From an uncultured Alphaproteobacteria bacterium (GTDB taxonomy: Bacteria > Pseudomonadota > Alphaproteobacteria > Rhodobacterales > Rhodobacteraceae): a DNA stretch of 64,000 nucleotides. The notes under the pieces are model-generated. The model had not been told where the DNA came from. It worked only from the letters and a program-made list of their open reading frames with translations, and made no database searches. Location: the NCBI GenBank assembly GCA_902596605.1, contig CACJUU010000011.1:1-64000 (forward strand), read 5' to 3'. Below are positions 28,858 through 38,693 of the stretch, in pieces (positions within the stretch are counted from its first letter, which is position 1; the number at the start of each line of letters is the position of its first letter). Position numbers and translations under genes: made by a program.

Positions 28858-29279
28858 TACGTATTATTTTTACTTGTAAGCTTTTCGAAAAATGGATCAT
28901 TGGAGGTAAGAAGATTCATAAATCTTCTCAATTCTCCTACCGACTTATATGGTCTCATTACTACCTCGAATTTTTCAATTAAGCCTCGTTTATTTAGAGT
29001 AATCATATCCACTCCAGTTGCATCTAGGTGACCAATTTTGCAACTAAACTCCAGAAAATAGTCTAAGTCATTACATAATACGCGCTTGTATTCTAAATTT
29101 TTGAATACTGAACCCACGTGGCTTAATATCCTCGCCACAACTTCTTTCCCTTGCCATTCCTTCCAGTAGGTTGGTGGTTTAAAGATAATGTTTTTATCAA
29201 AAATAGACTCAAGTTCATCCACATTATTTGATTTTATAGCGATAAAAAAACTTTCGATTGTTGGGTGGTATGTGTGCAT
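28854..29279 (-). CDS. NTF2-like (SnoaL-type) protein
   Basis: TIESFFIAIKSNNVDELESIFDKNIIFKPPTYWKEWQGKEVVARILSHV pattern. Confidence 0.7.
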   Translation of the reverse strand: MHTYHPTIESFFIAIKSNNVDELESIFDKNIIFKPPTYWKEWQGKEVVARILSHVGSVFKNLEYKRVLCNDLDYFLEFSCKIGHLDATGVDMITLNKRGLIEKFEVVMRPYKSVGELRRFMNLLTSNDPFFEKLTSKNNTY

Positions 29280-29355
29280 AATATTTTATATTTTTAATTA
29301 GTTATGTTATGTTTGTATATATATCACTCAGATAAAATATCAGATCGAGATAATA

Positions 29356-30714
29356 ATGCCAGACGGTAGTGTAAAATCTAAAAGTAAATCATTAGAAACT
29401 AATTTAAAATTTAAATATATGCCAGGTTTTGGTAATGACTTTGAAACTGAGGCTCTCGATGGTGCATTACCACAGGGGATGAACAGCCCACAAAAATGTG
29501 CTTATGGTTTGTATGCTGAACAATTATCAGGTACGCCTTTTACAGCTCCTCGTGCTCGAAATGAAAGAACTTGGTGTTATAGGATTTATCCGTCCGTCAA
29601 GCATCTTAATAAGTTAGAAAAAATTAATCTCCCATATTGGAAAAGTGCGCCCAGCATAAATGATGATGTTATAAGCCTTGGTCAATATCGATGGGATCCA
29701 ATTCCTATTACTAAGACGGGAGATACTTTTATTACTGGAATGCGTACTATTACAACTACAGGTCATGTCAGTATGCAGACAGGAATGGCATCACATGTCT
29801 ATGTTGCTGATAAATCAATGGATAAAGACTATTTTTATTCAGCTGATAGTGAGTTATTAGTTGTTCCACAAATAGGCGGTATAGTATTTAAGACAGAGCT
29901 TGGGTTAATCGACATTGCGCCAGGTGAAGTAGCGCTAATACCACGCGGACTCGTTTTCTCAGTATTACTTCAAGACGAGATATGTCGTGGTTTTGTTTGC
30001 GAAAACTATGGTCAAAAGTTTATTCTCCCTAACAGAGGCCCTATTGGGGCTAATTGTCTCGCAAATTCTAGAGATTTTAAAGTTCCAAAAGCTTATTTCG
30101 AGGATAAAGAAGAAAACGGTAACCTTACAGTTAAATGGTGTGGTTCGTTTTACTCGTGTCGTTTATTAAGATCACCATTGGACATTGTTGCCTGGCATGG
30201 AAATTACGCTCCATGGAAATATGATCTTAGAAATTTCTCTCCTGTAAGTGCCGTATTATTCGACCATCCCGATCCATCAATTTATACAGTTCTAACATCA
30301 CCTTCAGGAATTGAAGGAACAGCAAATATAGACTTCATTTTATTTAGAGACAGATGGAATGTTGCTGAAAATACGTTTAGACCACCTTGGTATCATAAAA
30401 ATGTTATGTCCGAATTGATGGGAAATATTGTGGGTAAATATGATGCAAAACCTACTGGGTTTATACCTGGGGGGATTAGTCTTCACAATATGATGCTACC
30501 TCATGGTCCAGATAAAGATGCTTTTGAAGGGGCTTCAAACGCTGATTTAAAACCTCAAAAATTAGAAAATACTATGACTTTCATGTTCGAGTCACGGTTT
30601 CCTCAACATCTTACTGAATTCGCAGCAAAAGAAGCGCCTCTGCAGGAAGACTATGCAGAATGTTGGACTGGACTTGAGAAAAAGTTTAATGGAACCCCAG
30701 AAGGCAACTGGTAG
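29356..30714 (+). CDS. hmgA: Homogentisate 1,2-dioxygenase
   Basis: [72 protein letters not shown]. Confidence 0.96.
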   Translation: MPDGSVKSKSKSLETNLKFKYMPGFGNDFETEALDGALPQGMNSPQKCAYGLYAEQLSGTPFTAPRARNERTWCYRIYPSVKHLNKLEKINLPYWKSAPSINDDVISLGQYRWDPIPITKTGDTFITGMRTITTTGHVSMQTGMASHVYVADKSMDKDYFYSADSELLVVPQIGGIVFKTELGLIDIAPGEVALIPRGLVFSVLLQDEICRGFVCENYGQKFILPNRGPIGANCLANSRDFKVPKAYFEDKEENGNLTVKWCGSFYSCRLLRSPLDIVAWHGNYAPWKYDLRNFSPVSAVLFDHPDPSIYTVLTSPSGIEGTANIDFILFRDRWNVAENTFRPPWYHKNVMSELMGNIVGKYDAKPTGFIPGGISLHNMMLPHGPDKDAFEGASNADLKPQKLENTMTFMFESRFPQHLTEFAAKEAPLQEDYAECWTGLEKKFNGTPEGNW

Positions 30715-31952
30715 TGTCGCTCGATTTAATTAAGTCATTCCTTGAGACAGCGAATAATAGAAATTGTGACTTTCCTCTAAATAATCTTCCTTTTGGCGTC
30801 TGTTTCGAAGAAAGCAAAAAGAAGTGTTTTTCCGCTACTGCAATTGGTGATCAGGTTCTTAACCTCACTTATGCTGAGGAATTAGGTCTTATACCCGACC
30901 TCGGATTTAAACACGTTTTATTGAACTCCTTTATGTCAAAGGGGTCAAGTTCTCGAAAAGAGATTCGTAAGGTTTTACAGGAGTTATTATCAGAAAACTC
31001 AAAAAAAATTAGTGAAGTTCAGAGATGCCTTTTACCCTTGAACAATTGTTACAATAGTAAAGCGTTTGAAATTTCAGAATATACTGACTTTTACTCCTGT
31101 AAAAATCATGCGCTCAATGCAAGTAAAATTATAAGAGGGGAAAATGCTGAATTGTCAAAAAATTGGTATACTTTACCTGTTGCCTACAACGGACGTGCTT
31201 CATCTGTAGTGATATCCGATAGTGATATTCGAAGGCCAACCGGACAAATTTATGAACTAACCAATGATATTGTAAAATTTGAGCCAACCAAGAAGCTTGA
31301 TTTTGAACTTGAGATGGGCACAGTGATTGGTGGCAGTTTGCCAATAGGCGAAACATTGGATTTTGAGGGAGCTGAAAATTTAATTTTTGGGTATGTTTTG
31401 CTAAATGATTGGTCTGCCAGAGACATACAGGCGTGGGAATATCAACCATTAGGTCCATTCCTTTCAAAGTCATTTGGAACAAGTATTAGCCCCTGGATAG
31501 TTTCTCCGGAAGCTCTTGAGCCGTTTAAAACAACTCCTCCCGAGAGGGACTTTCAACTACTCCCACATTTTGAGGACGATAAAGCGTTTGTCTTCGATAT
31601 AGATCTAAAAGTAACCTTAATTGAGTATGGTGGTACGAAGACTGATATAGTGGAAACCAATGCAAAAGAGCTTTATTACTCGCCAGTTCAACAGCTTATA
31701 CACCATGCATCAGCTGGATGTGGTATCTCAACAGGAGATTTGATGGGTTCGGGAACAATATCAGGGATAGAAAAAGGAAGTTTTGGTTGCATGTTAGAGT
31801 TATCGTGGGGTGGACAAGAAAAAATAGCTTTGAGCTCTGGGGAAAAACGTGATTTCCTACTAGATAACGATACTGTTGTTTTGAACGGAATTGCATCTGC
31901 TGAAAAGTTTAAAATAGGATTTAGTTCGTGCTCTGGAAGAATTATAAAATGA
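30714..31952 (+). CDS. fahA: Fumarylacetoacetase
   Basis: NNLPFGVCFEE, LPVAYNGRASSVVISDSDIRRPTGQ, NDWSARDIQAWEYQPLGPFLSKSFGTSISPW. Confidence 0.96.
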   Translation: MSLDLIKSFLETANNRNCDFPLNNLPFGVCFEESKKKCFSATAIGDQVLNLTYAEELGLIPDLGFKHVLLNSFMSKGSSSRKEIRKVLQELLSENSKKISEVQRCLLPLNNCYNSKAFEISEYTDFYSCKNHALNASKIIRGENAELSKNWYTLPVAYNGRASSVVISDSDIRRPTGQIYELTNDIVKFEPTKKLDFELEMGTVIGGSLPIGETLDFEGAENLIFGYVLLNDWSARDIQAWEYQPLGPFLSKSFGTSISPWIVSPEALEPFKTTPPERDFQLLPHFEDDKAFVFDIDLKVTLIEYGGTKTDIVETNAKELYYSPVQQLIHHASAGCGISTGDLMGSGTISGIEKGSFGCMLELSWGGQEKIALSSGEKRDFLLDNDTVVLNGIASAEKFKIGFSSCSGRIIK

Positions 31953-31962
31953 TAGGAAAAAA

Positions 31963-32907
31963 ATGAAGAAATTTGCGTCACAAAATGATTTAGATGAGAA
32001 AAAAATTTCATTTGAAGAAATAGGTAATGATCTTTTTGCTTTTACAGCTGAAGGTGACCCAAATTCAGGCATAATAGTTGGTGATGATAGCGTAATGGTC
32101 ATTGATGCGCAGGCTACACCAACCTTAGCGAGACAGGTAATCCAAAAAGTCAGGTCTGTTACTGATAAACCTATATCGCACTTAGTTCTGTCGCACTATC
32201 ATGCTGTTAGGGTGCTAGGTGCAGCTGAGTATAAGGCAAGCAATATCATAATGAGTAGCAAAGCAAGATCAATGATTGTAGAAAGAGGACAAGAAGATTG
32301 GGATAGTGAGTTTGATAGGTTTCCCCGACTATTTAAGGGACATGAAGAGATCCCAGGGCTTACTTGGCCAACGACAACATTTGATAAAAAAATGTCACTA
32401 TTTTTAGGTAAACGACGGGTTGATTTATATTTTTTAGGCAGAGCGCATACTGCTGGAGATATAGTTATTCATGTACCAGACTCAAACGTATTATTCACTG
32501 GCGATATTGTTGAATATAAGTCGGCTTGTTATTGTGGTGATGCGCATTTACAGGATTGGCCGAAAACGTTAGGAAAAATTGCAAAATTTCAGGCTGTTTC
32601 TTTAGTTCCCGGAAGGGGTGACGCTCTTACAGATCCAAGACAAATAAATGATGCAATTGAATTGACAGAAGACTTTGTTACGTCAACGTTTAAATCAGTC
32701 TCAAAAATAGCTAATGCAGGCGGTGATTTAAAAGAAGCCATGTCTTCTTGTAGAGATGAGTGTGATAAAAAGTTTTCCGGTTATGCTATTTATGAGCATT
32801 GTTTACCTTTTAATGTCTCAAGAGCTTTTGATGAAGCAAAAGGTGTTGATCATCCTAGAATTTGGACGGCTGAACGAGATAAAGAAATGTGGGATTTATT
32901 ACATTGA
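31963..32907 (+). CDS. MBL-fold metallohydrolase
   Basis: SGIIVGDDSVMVIDAQATPTLARQ, HLVLSHYHAVRVLGA, GRAHTAGDIVIHVPDSNVLFTGDIV. Confidence 0.88.
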   Translation: MKKFASQNDLDEKKISFEEIGNDLFAFTAEGDPNSGIIVGDDSVMVIDAQATPTLARQVIQKVRSVTDKPISHLVLSHYHAVRVLGAAEYKASNIIMSSKARSMIVERGQEDWDSEFDRFPRLFKGHEEIPGLTWPTTTFDKKMSLFLGKRRVDLYFLGRAHTAGDIVIHVPDSNVLFTGDIVEYKSACYCGDAHLQDWPKTLGKIAKFQAVSLVPGRGDALTDPRQINDAIELTEDFVTSTFKSVSKIANAGGDLKEAMSSCRDECDKKFSGYAIYEHCLPFNVSRAFDEAKGVDHPRIWTAERDKEMWDLLH

Positions 32908-34517
32908 GTCGTGCGGCGAACTTTTCAAAAAACTATAACTATAAGGAATTTCCCTTTAAAATACCTCCTGAGATTGCGGAGGGAAGTCAAGAAATATATC
33001 CTGTGGTCATTGTGGGTGCTGGACCAATTGGTTTGTCCTTAGCAATTGATTTAGCTCAAAGAGGTGTAAAAAGTGTCCTTTTGGATGACAATAACATTGT
33101 TTCAACCGGTTCAAGAGCAATTTGTTGGGCTAAGAGAACTTTAGAAATTTTCGATCGACTGGGTGTTGCCACAAAAATGATGGCAAAGGGTATTACCTGG
33201 GAAACGGGCAGACTATTCAATGGAGATGAAGAAGTTTTCTCATTCAATTTGCTTCCAGACAAAGGCCAAAAATTTCCAGCATTTATAAATTTACAGCAGT
33301 ATTATGTAGAAGAATATTTGATTGAAAGATGCTTTGAGCTGAAAGACTATATTGATCTCAGGTTTAGTAGCGAAGTTATTGATCATGAACAAAATAAAGA
33401 AACAGTCAATATCACTGTCAGATGTCCGAAAGGCGATTATGGGTTGAAATCACGCTACATGGTAGCGTGCGATGGTGCAGAGTCGCCAACTAGAAAAAGA
33501 ATGAATCTTTCTTTTGACGGTGAGGTTTTTGATGAGCATTTCTTGATTGTAGATATTGTAATGGAAACCCAACCATTTGAAAGTGATAGACCTGAGCGCT
33601 GGTTTTGGTTTGCACCAACATTTCATAAAGGCCAATCTGCTTTATTACATAAACAAGCAGAAAATATTTACCGAATAGACTTACAACTTGAAGAAAATAT
33701 CGATAAAAAAAAGGAACTTGATCCTGAAAGAGTAAGGAAAAGAATAAAAAAAGTTGTAAAGTCCGACAATTTTGAAATTGACTGGATGAGTATTTACAAA
33801 TTTAAGTGTGCTTCTTTAGATAAAATGGTGTTTGATAGAATTATTTTTGTTGGAGATAGTGCACATGTCGTAAGCCCATTTGGAGCCAGAGGCGGTAATG
33901 GTGGTATGCATGATGTGGATAATCTAGGATGGAAACTTGCTTCGATCTTAAAAGGCGATTCATCATGTGAGATTTTAAATAGTTACAATGATGAGCGAAT
34001 TGAGGCGGCAAAGGAGAATATATTAAATTCCTCTAGAGCAACAAACTTTATGACCCCAAAAAACAAGATGGCTAAAGTTTTTCGTGATCAGGTTCTTAAG
34101 ATAGCAACGAGTAATAAATTTACTCGAAATTTGATTAATTCGGGTAGGCTTTCTGTCCCATTTAAGATTAATAGCTTTAAGCTCGATAATGAGTACAAAA
34201 ATGATCCCTTGCTAGGATCTATATATATAGACTTTCCAATTCTTGATAGAAAAGGAAATCGATTGTTTCTCACAGATTTGATTGCTAATAGCTATAATTT
34301 GCTGTTATTTTCTAAAATTAAAATGGAGTTTCCGAACAATTTAAATATTATAAGTGTTGGGAAAAAAACCAATCAAGATGTGGATTTCGTAGATTTTGAA
34401 GGAAAAGGTTTAGAAAGATATACATTGGGTCTAAATTACCTTATCAGACCGGATGGTTACATTGTAGGCATATTTAAAGAAGTAAATATTGAGACATTGG
34501 AAAAATATATGCTCTAG
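32889..34517 (+). CDS. FAD-dependent aromatic monooxygenase (MhpA/PheA-like)
   Basis: VVIVGAGPIGLSLAIDLAQRGVKSVLLDD, VFDRIIFVGDSAHVVSPFGARGGNGGMHDVDNLGWKLA; GTG or downstream TTG start. Confidence 0.9.
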   Translation: MGFITLSRAANFSKNYNYKEFPFKIPPEIAEGSQEIYPVVIVGAGPIGLSLAIDLAQRGVKSVLLDDNNIVSTGSRAICWAKRTLEIFDRLGVATKMMAKGITWETGRLFNGDEEVFSFNLLPDKGQKFPAFINLQQYYVEEYLIERCFELKDYIDLRFSSEVIDHEQNKETVNITVRCPKGDYGLKSRYMVACDGAESPTRKRMNLSFDGEVFDEHFLIVDIVMETQPFESDRPERWFWFAPTFHKGQSALLHKQAENIYRIDLQLEENIDKKKELDPERVRKRIKKVVKSDNFEIDWMSIYKFKCASLDKMVFDRIIFVGDSAHVVSPFGARGGNGGMHDVDNLGWKLASILKGDSSCEILNSYNDERIEAAKENILNSSRATNFMTPKNKMAKVFRDQVLKIATSNKFTRNLINSGRLSVPFKINSFKLDNEYKNDPLLGSIYIDFPILDRKGNRLFLTDLIANSYNLLLFSKIKMEFPNNLNIISVGKKTNQDVDFVDFEGKGLERYTLGLNYLIRPDGYIVGIFKEVNIETLEKYML

Positions 34518-34544
34518 ATATTACGTTTTGGGAGAAAAAAATAA

Positions 34545-34736
34545 ATGCCACTAAATGACGAACTTTACTCACGACTTGTAAATCTCTACCAAGATCTCGA
34601 TGACCAAAAAATTCATCAGTTAAACGCTAGGATTATTTTACTTCTATCAGAAAACGTATCAGACTCTTTAGTCATAGAAAAAATAATCGAACAAGTCGAA
34701 TCTGAAAAGAAAAACCCTCAAATATCGATTGCTTAA
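34545..34736 (+). CDS. DUF2783-like small protein
   Basis: LNDELYSRLVNLYQDLDDQKIHQLNARIILLLSENV; position after the homogentisate monooxygenase is typical. Confidence 0.65.
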   Translation: MPLNDELYSRLVNLYQDLDDQKIHQLNARIILLLSENVSDSLVIEKIIEQVESEKKNPQISIA

Positions 34737-34745
34737 GAGCATTTT

Positions 34746-35030
34746 CTAAAAGGGTAAAGTACCGCGTAGAGAAGAGATTATCGGGATTATTTTTTGTAAT
34801 AAACCCAGAAAATTAATCCCAAATTTCGGTAGAAGCCAAAAAACTAAGGCTAATAAAATTACAGCGCTTATAATTAAAACAATATTTTGCGGCCTGAAGG
34901 TGTTGCGATCAGAATCGAGAATTCTCCCTACCGTGTCTTTAGTCTTGTTACTGTCTTTGGTTTTTAAAAACGGTTGTAATATCCACGCTACAAATAAAAT
35001 TAGAATTAATAAAAAAATCAAATGGACCAT
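34746..35030 (-). CDS. Two-TM membrane protein, possibly N-terminal part of a J-domain membrane protein
   Basis: MVHLIFLLILILFVAWIL ... IVLIISAVILLALVFWLLPKFGINFLGLLQKIIPIISSLRG; internal ATG preferred. Confidence 0.4.
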   Translation of the reverse strand: MVHLIFLLILILFVAWILQPFLKTKDSNKTKDTVGRILDSDRNTFRPQNIVLIISAVILLALVFWLLPKFGINFLGLLQKIIPIISSLRGTLPF

Positions 35031-35312
35031 GAAAATATTCTCTCTGTTGTTAGTTGCTTCAAAATTTGAAGTTAAATTTACTGTTTTTTGAAAACATATT
35101 CTATATCTCCCCAACAGTTAGTCGGAGAAATCCATAATAACTCTACGTTTTTAATGCTCAGGCTACTCTAAAGAGACACCTTATATTTAAAAAAGATTAA
35201 TGGAGTTTATATAAAAACAGATCTACGTAATTGTCGGTATTCGGTTTTTATTTGGGTGCAGCGATAACCAGTTTCTTGCTAAAATGTTAAATTCAATACT
35301 AGCTAGCTGCCT

Positions 35313-36749
35313 TTATTTTCTTTTATAAAGATCTTCATATCTAATGATATCATCTTCACCTAAATAACTTCCAATTTGAATTTCAATCAAAATGATATCA
35401 GACTCACCAGGGTTCTCAAGTCGGTGTCGGGCACCTTGCGGTACATACACAGAATAACCAGAGCGCAGTACCTTGAGATCATCTTCGACTGTTACTTTAG
35501 CTGAACCGCTTACCACAACCCAGTGTTCTGATCGATGTTTGTGGCTCTGCAAACTAAGAGAAGCATTAGGCTTCACACAGATGCGCTTCACCTGAAATTG
35601 GTCTCCTATTACCAGACTTTCAAACCATCCCCATGGTCTATAATCTTTTGGATAAATCTCAGACTGCATTATGTTCTTTGACTTTAGCATTTCCACCGCT
35701 AACTTAACGTCCTGAACACGAGTTTTATCTGCAACTAGGACAGCGTCAGGCATTGCCACAGCAATTATACCATCTAGGCCAATACCTACCATCTGCTGTT
35801 CTATGCTTTCAGAGCGCAGCAAAGTATTTACGCACTCGATAGCATGCGTTGTTTCGGTAGTCACATTTCCCGATTTGTCTTTTTCACTTTCCAGCCAAAT
35901 TGCATCCCAATCTCCGAGATCAGACCAAGCTGATCCATATGGAACGCAAACTAAATTGTCTATTTTCTCCATAATTGCATGATCAATACTTATGGCTTCC
36001 AGACTTGACCATGGATTTTTCGCTAGACGTAGAAAACCTAAATCGCTCACGGCATTTTCAATCGCTTCACTAACTAGTCTTAAAGTAATTGCATTGTACT
36101 TAGCATATGCATCAATCATGTCTACTGCCTTGAATAGAAAAATACCCGAATTCCAAAGAACATTACCTTTTGCCAGCAGTTGCTTAGCATTCGAGAAACT
36201 TGGCTTTTCCAAAAAGTTTACTACTTCTGAGGTGCCATAGTCGTCAATAGAAGATCCCATGATTTCTATATAACCGTATCCTGTTTCAGGTCGCGTTGGC
36301 TCAATTCCAAAGGTTACAATTTGGCCAGCTCTAACTTGTGTTACGCCGGCTTTAACTGCCTCATGAAATTTTATTGTATCTTCAATGACGTGGTCTGATG
36401 GAGCTACCAATAAAATTGCCTCTTTGTTTTTCGAGTATGCAAAGATTGTCGCTGCAAGTATTGCCGCTGCAGTATTTTTTGCTTCGGGTTCGAGCAAGAT
36501 TGGTCCAGGATTAATACCTACCTCTTGCAATTGTTCCGTAATAATAAATCTATAGTCTTCGCTAGTCACTGAGATTTGCTCAGAAAATGTCACTAAACTT
36601 GATGATTTGAGCCTTTCAGCACTTAGTTGAAACAGTGATTTGGGTCCAATCAACTGCGAAAACTGTTTAGGATATGTTTTTCGAGACAACGGCCAGAGGC
36701 GCGTTCCTGATCCTCCTGCTAACAATACGGGGTCTATAGAGTCAATCAA
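35313..36749 (-). CDS. manC: Mannose-1-phosphate guanylyltransferase/mannose-6-phosphate isomerase
   Basis: PVLLAGGSGTRLWPLSRKTYPKQF, VAPSDHVI, FLEKPS, C-terminal cupin RPWGWFESLVIGDQFQVKRI. Confidence 0.95.
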   Translation of the reverse strand: MIDSIDPVLLAGGSGTRLWPLSRKTYPKQFSQLIGPKSLFQLSAERLKSSSLVTFSEQISVTSEDYRFIITEQLQEVGINPGPILLEPEAKNTAAAILAATIFAYSKNKEAILLVAPSDHVIEDTIKFHEAVKAGVTQVRAGQIVTFGIEPTRPETGYGYIEIMGSSIDDYGTSEVVNFLEKPSFSNAKQLLAKGNVLWNSGIFLFKAVDMIDAYAKYNAITLRLVSEAIENAVSDLGFLRLAKNPWSSLEAISIDHAIMEKIDNLVCVPYGSAWSDLGDWDAIWLESEKDKSGNVTTETTHAIECVNTLLRSESIEQQMVGIGLDGIIAVAMPDAVLVADKTRVQDVKLAVEMLKSKNIMQSEIYPKDYRPWGWFESLVIGDQFQVKRICVKPNASLSLQSHKHRSEHWVVVSGSAKVTVEDDLKVLRSGYSVYVPQGARHRLENPGESDIILIEIQIGSYLGEDDIIRYEDLYKRK

Positions 36750-36959
36750 TTTACCTACTCCTAATACTACACTAAATCTATTGATATAAATCTTGTAAGG
36801 CGTTTAAAATTAATAAACAAATCGTCATCAATCAATAAGTTAATTAACTATCTTAAGTAATATAAACATAACAAAACAAAAAAAGTAAAGCATCGAGTAA
36901 TTACTTCGATTCATTTAATAAATGACTTTTTAGAGAAGTCAAAAATGCCGCTAAAGACA

Positions 36960-37505
36960 ATTTAACTTAAGCGTTTGTCCTGTAATATAATCAGTGGGCA
37001 AATACCAAATATTTATCGACACAAAATTTCCTGTTACGCTTAATCATATGACTGAAAAAGACGGTTACCCTCAACCAACTGGACTCTACTTCGCGATGTT
37101 ATTGAGATTACACTACCAAATTCGAGATGAAGTATTGGACTTCCTGTTGTCGGCATTTCTGCGGAAAGGTTTGTAACAATAAATCGAGTCAAGTGAATAT
37201 ATCAGGTCAAAGTTTTTGCCAAATGGTATTGTATTTACTCCATCTCGAAATTGCTGTAGTTTTTTTAGGTCAATATAAAGTTGAAAAAATCTAATCCGAA
37301 TATTTCACCATAGCGTCTTTTTGCATTCAATTTAATCTTAGCCATGTGCAAAACCTACCTCCAATATCATTTTTGAAGCAACATTACCAACAACGCTATC
37401 TATCAATCTAAACAGACTGACCTTCTGGTACACAAAATGGCTTCCAGCATCCTTATTGACCCAGAAGTTGTCAACTTTCTTAAAATTCCTGCTCCTTTTT
37501 CTCAT
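36960..37505 (-). pseudogene. Decayed class I SAM-dependent methyltransferase
   Basis: My translation MRKRSRNFKKVDNFWVNKDAGSHFVYQKVSLFRLIDSVVGNVASKMILEVGFAHG*, then frame-broken KRRYGEIFGLDF... and FYIDLKKLQQFRDGVNTIPFGKNFDLIYSLDSIY; left limit approximate. Confidence 0.6.
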
Positions 37506-37756
37506 CTTTCCTTATTTTTCACTTCCCCAATGTTGAGTACCCATGTAACCATTGAATTTCTAAAATTGCAATTCTCCACTACTTTACTTATTTGGCTCTC
37601 TAAATTAAAAAATATCAATATGAGCAATTCAACAGCAATTGACGGTCAAGCATGTCAGATTGCGCTTTCCAGCCTCTGATTTTTGACGTAATTGAATTAA
37701 ATTCTTAATCCGACTACATGTTTTTAATTACTTAATTTTTTTATTATTCCTTTTTA

Positions 37757-38530
37757 CTATTTAGATAAATTAGCTCGCAATACCTCATGAAGACGAGCAC
37801 CGATACAAAACATACCCAAGTATTTGCCTGAGTATTCAAAGACTACGAAATCACACCTTAAACGTTCCATCAAATCTCTAAAATGGTAATTATCTTGAAT
37901 GTCATCAAATATCACCAGAGCATTTTGGGATAAACATGGTTCCACTAGCTTCCATACTAACTCTCGACCAACAACCGTTTTATTGCTATCGTAATGTAGA
38001 AAATCAACCGACTCCACTTTAGACAAAATTTTTGGTAACGAAACTCGATCTTCACCTAAATATAGGTTCCAATTTTTCTTTAGTTTATCATCTACTATCA
38101 AGCCTACGACTTTATCGCTTCCTTTTATATTTGGATATGGCAAATCACTCGAAAACAGCGTACCTCTAGAGTTTGCACTTATTGCTGTCAAAATTGATGA
38201 GGAGCTCCAACCTGAAGCAACACCAGTTTCAATTGCAATATCTGGTTTAATCTTGCGAACTATAAAATATATTAATGGAAGGGCCCCTGCGCCTCCTTGC
38301 CGTACATCGCTTCGTAAAATTTTCTCTCTCCCTGTGCGTTCCAATGATAGCGAAAATTTCTTAGCTTCACTCCACAGCGCTTTATCGATTTCTTCACAAA
38401 AACCATCTATCTTCACGGCCCGCTGCTCAGCCCAACGCTCGGATGTAAATTTGCGATAGTATCTAAATAATCGCTTCAAACGGTCCTTTAGCATTTGAGG
38501 TAATAATTTTTTCAAGCTACTGGAAAACAC
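37757..38530 (-). CDS. Class I SAM-dependent methyltransferase (CmcI/Methyltransf_24-like)
   Basis: DIAIETGVASGWSSSSILTAISAN, SVDFLHYDSNKTVVGRE, LVIFDDIQD. Confidence 0.75.
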   Translation of the reverse strand: MFSSSLKKLLPQMLKDRLKRLFRYYRKFTSERWAEQRAVKIDGFCEEIDKALWSEAKKFSLSLERTGREKILRSDVRQGGAGALPLIYFIVRKIKPDIAIETGVASGWSSSSILTAISANSRGTLFSSDLPYPNIKGSDKVVGLIVDDKLKKNWNLYLGEDRVSLPKILSKVESVDFLHYDSNKTVVGRELVWKLVEPCLSQNALVIFDDIQDNYHFRDLMERLRCDFVVFEYSGKYLGMFCIGARLHEVLRANLSK

Positions 38531-38693
38531 ATGAAAACCTTTTAGATCAACTCAACATTTCTTTATTCAAACTTTATTAATTAAATAACTTCTTCATTTT
38601 TTTTTAGCTTATAGTTTATAAATGTAAGCCCAAACTATATTAAGAAGGAAAAATATGATCATAATTTTATTAGCATTTTAAAAAAAATTTCCA

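Noticed and set aside
29356-34736. Homogentisate cluster as a novel pathway
   Set aside because: hmgA-fahA and the MBL/monooxygenase/DUF2783 neighbours are a known type of arrangement; only the missing maiA and unknown roles are flagged.
36994-37176. 60-aa plus-strand ORF in the manC-methyltransferase gap
   Set aside because: Antisense to a better-supported methyltransferase remnant on the minus strand.
37437-37679. 80-aa plus-strand ORF
   Set aside because: Overlaps the start of the minus-strand methyltransferase remnant; no recognised motif.
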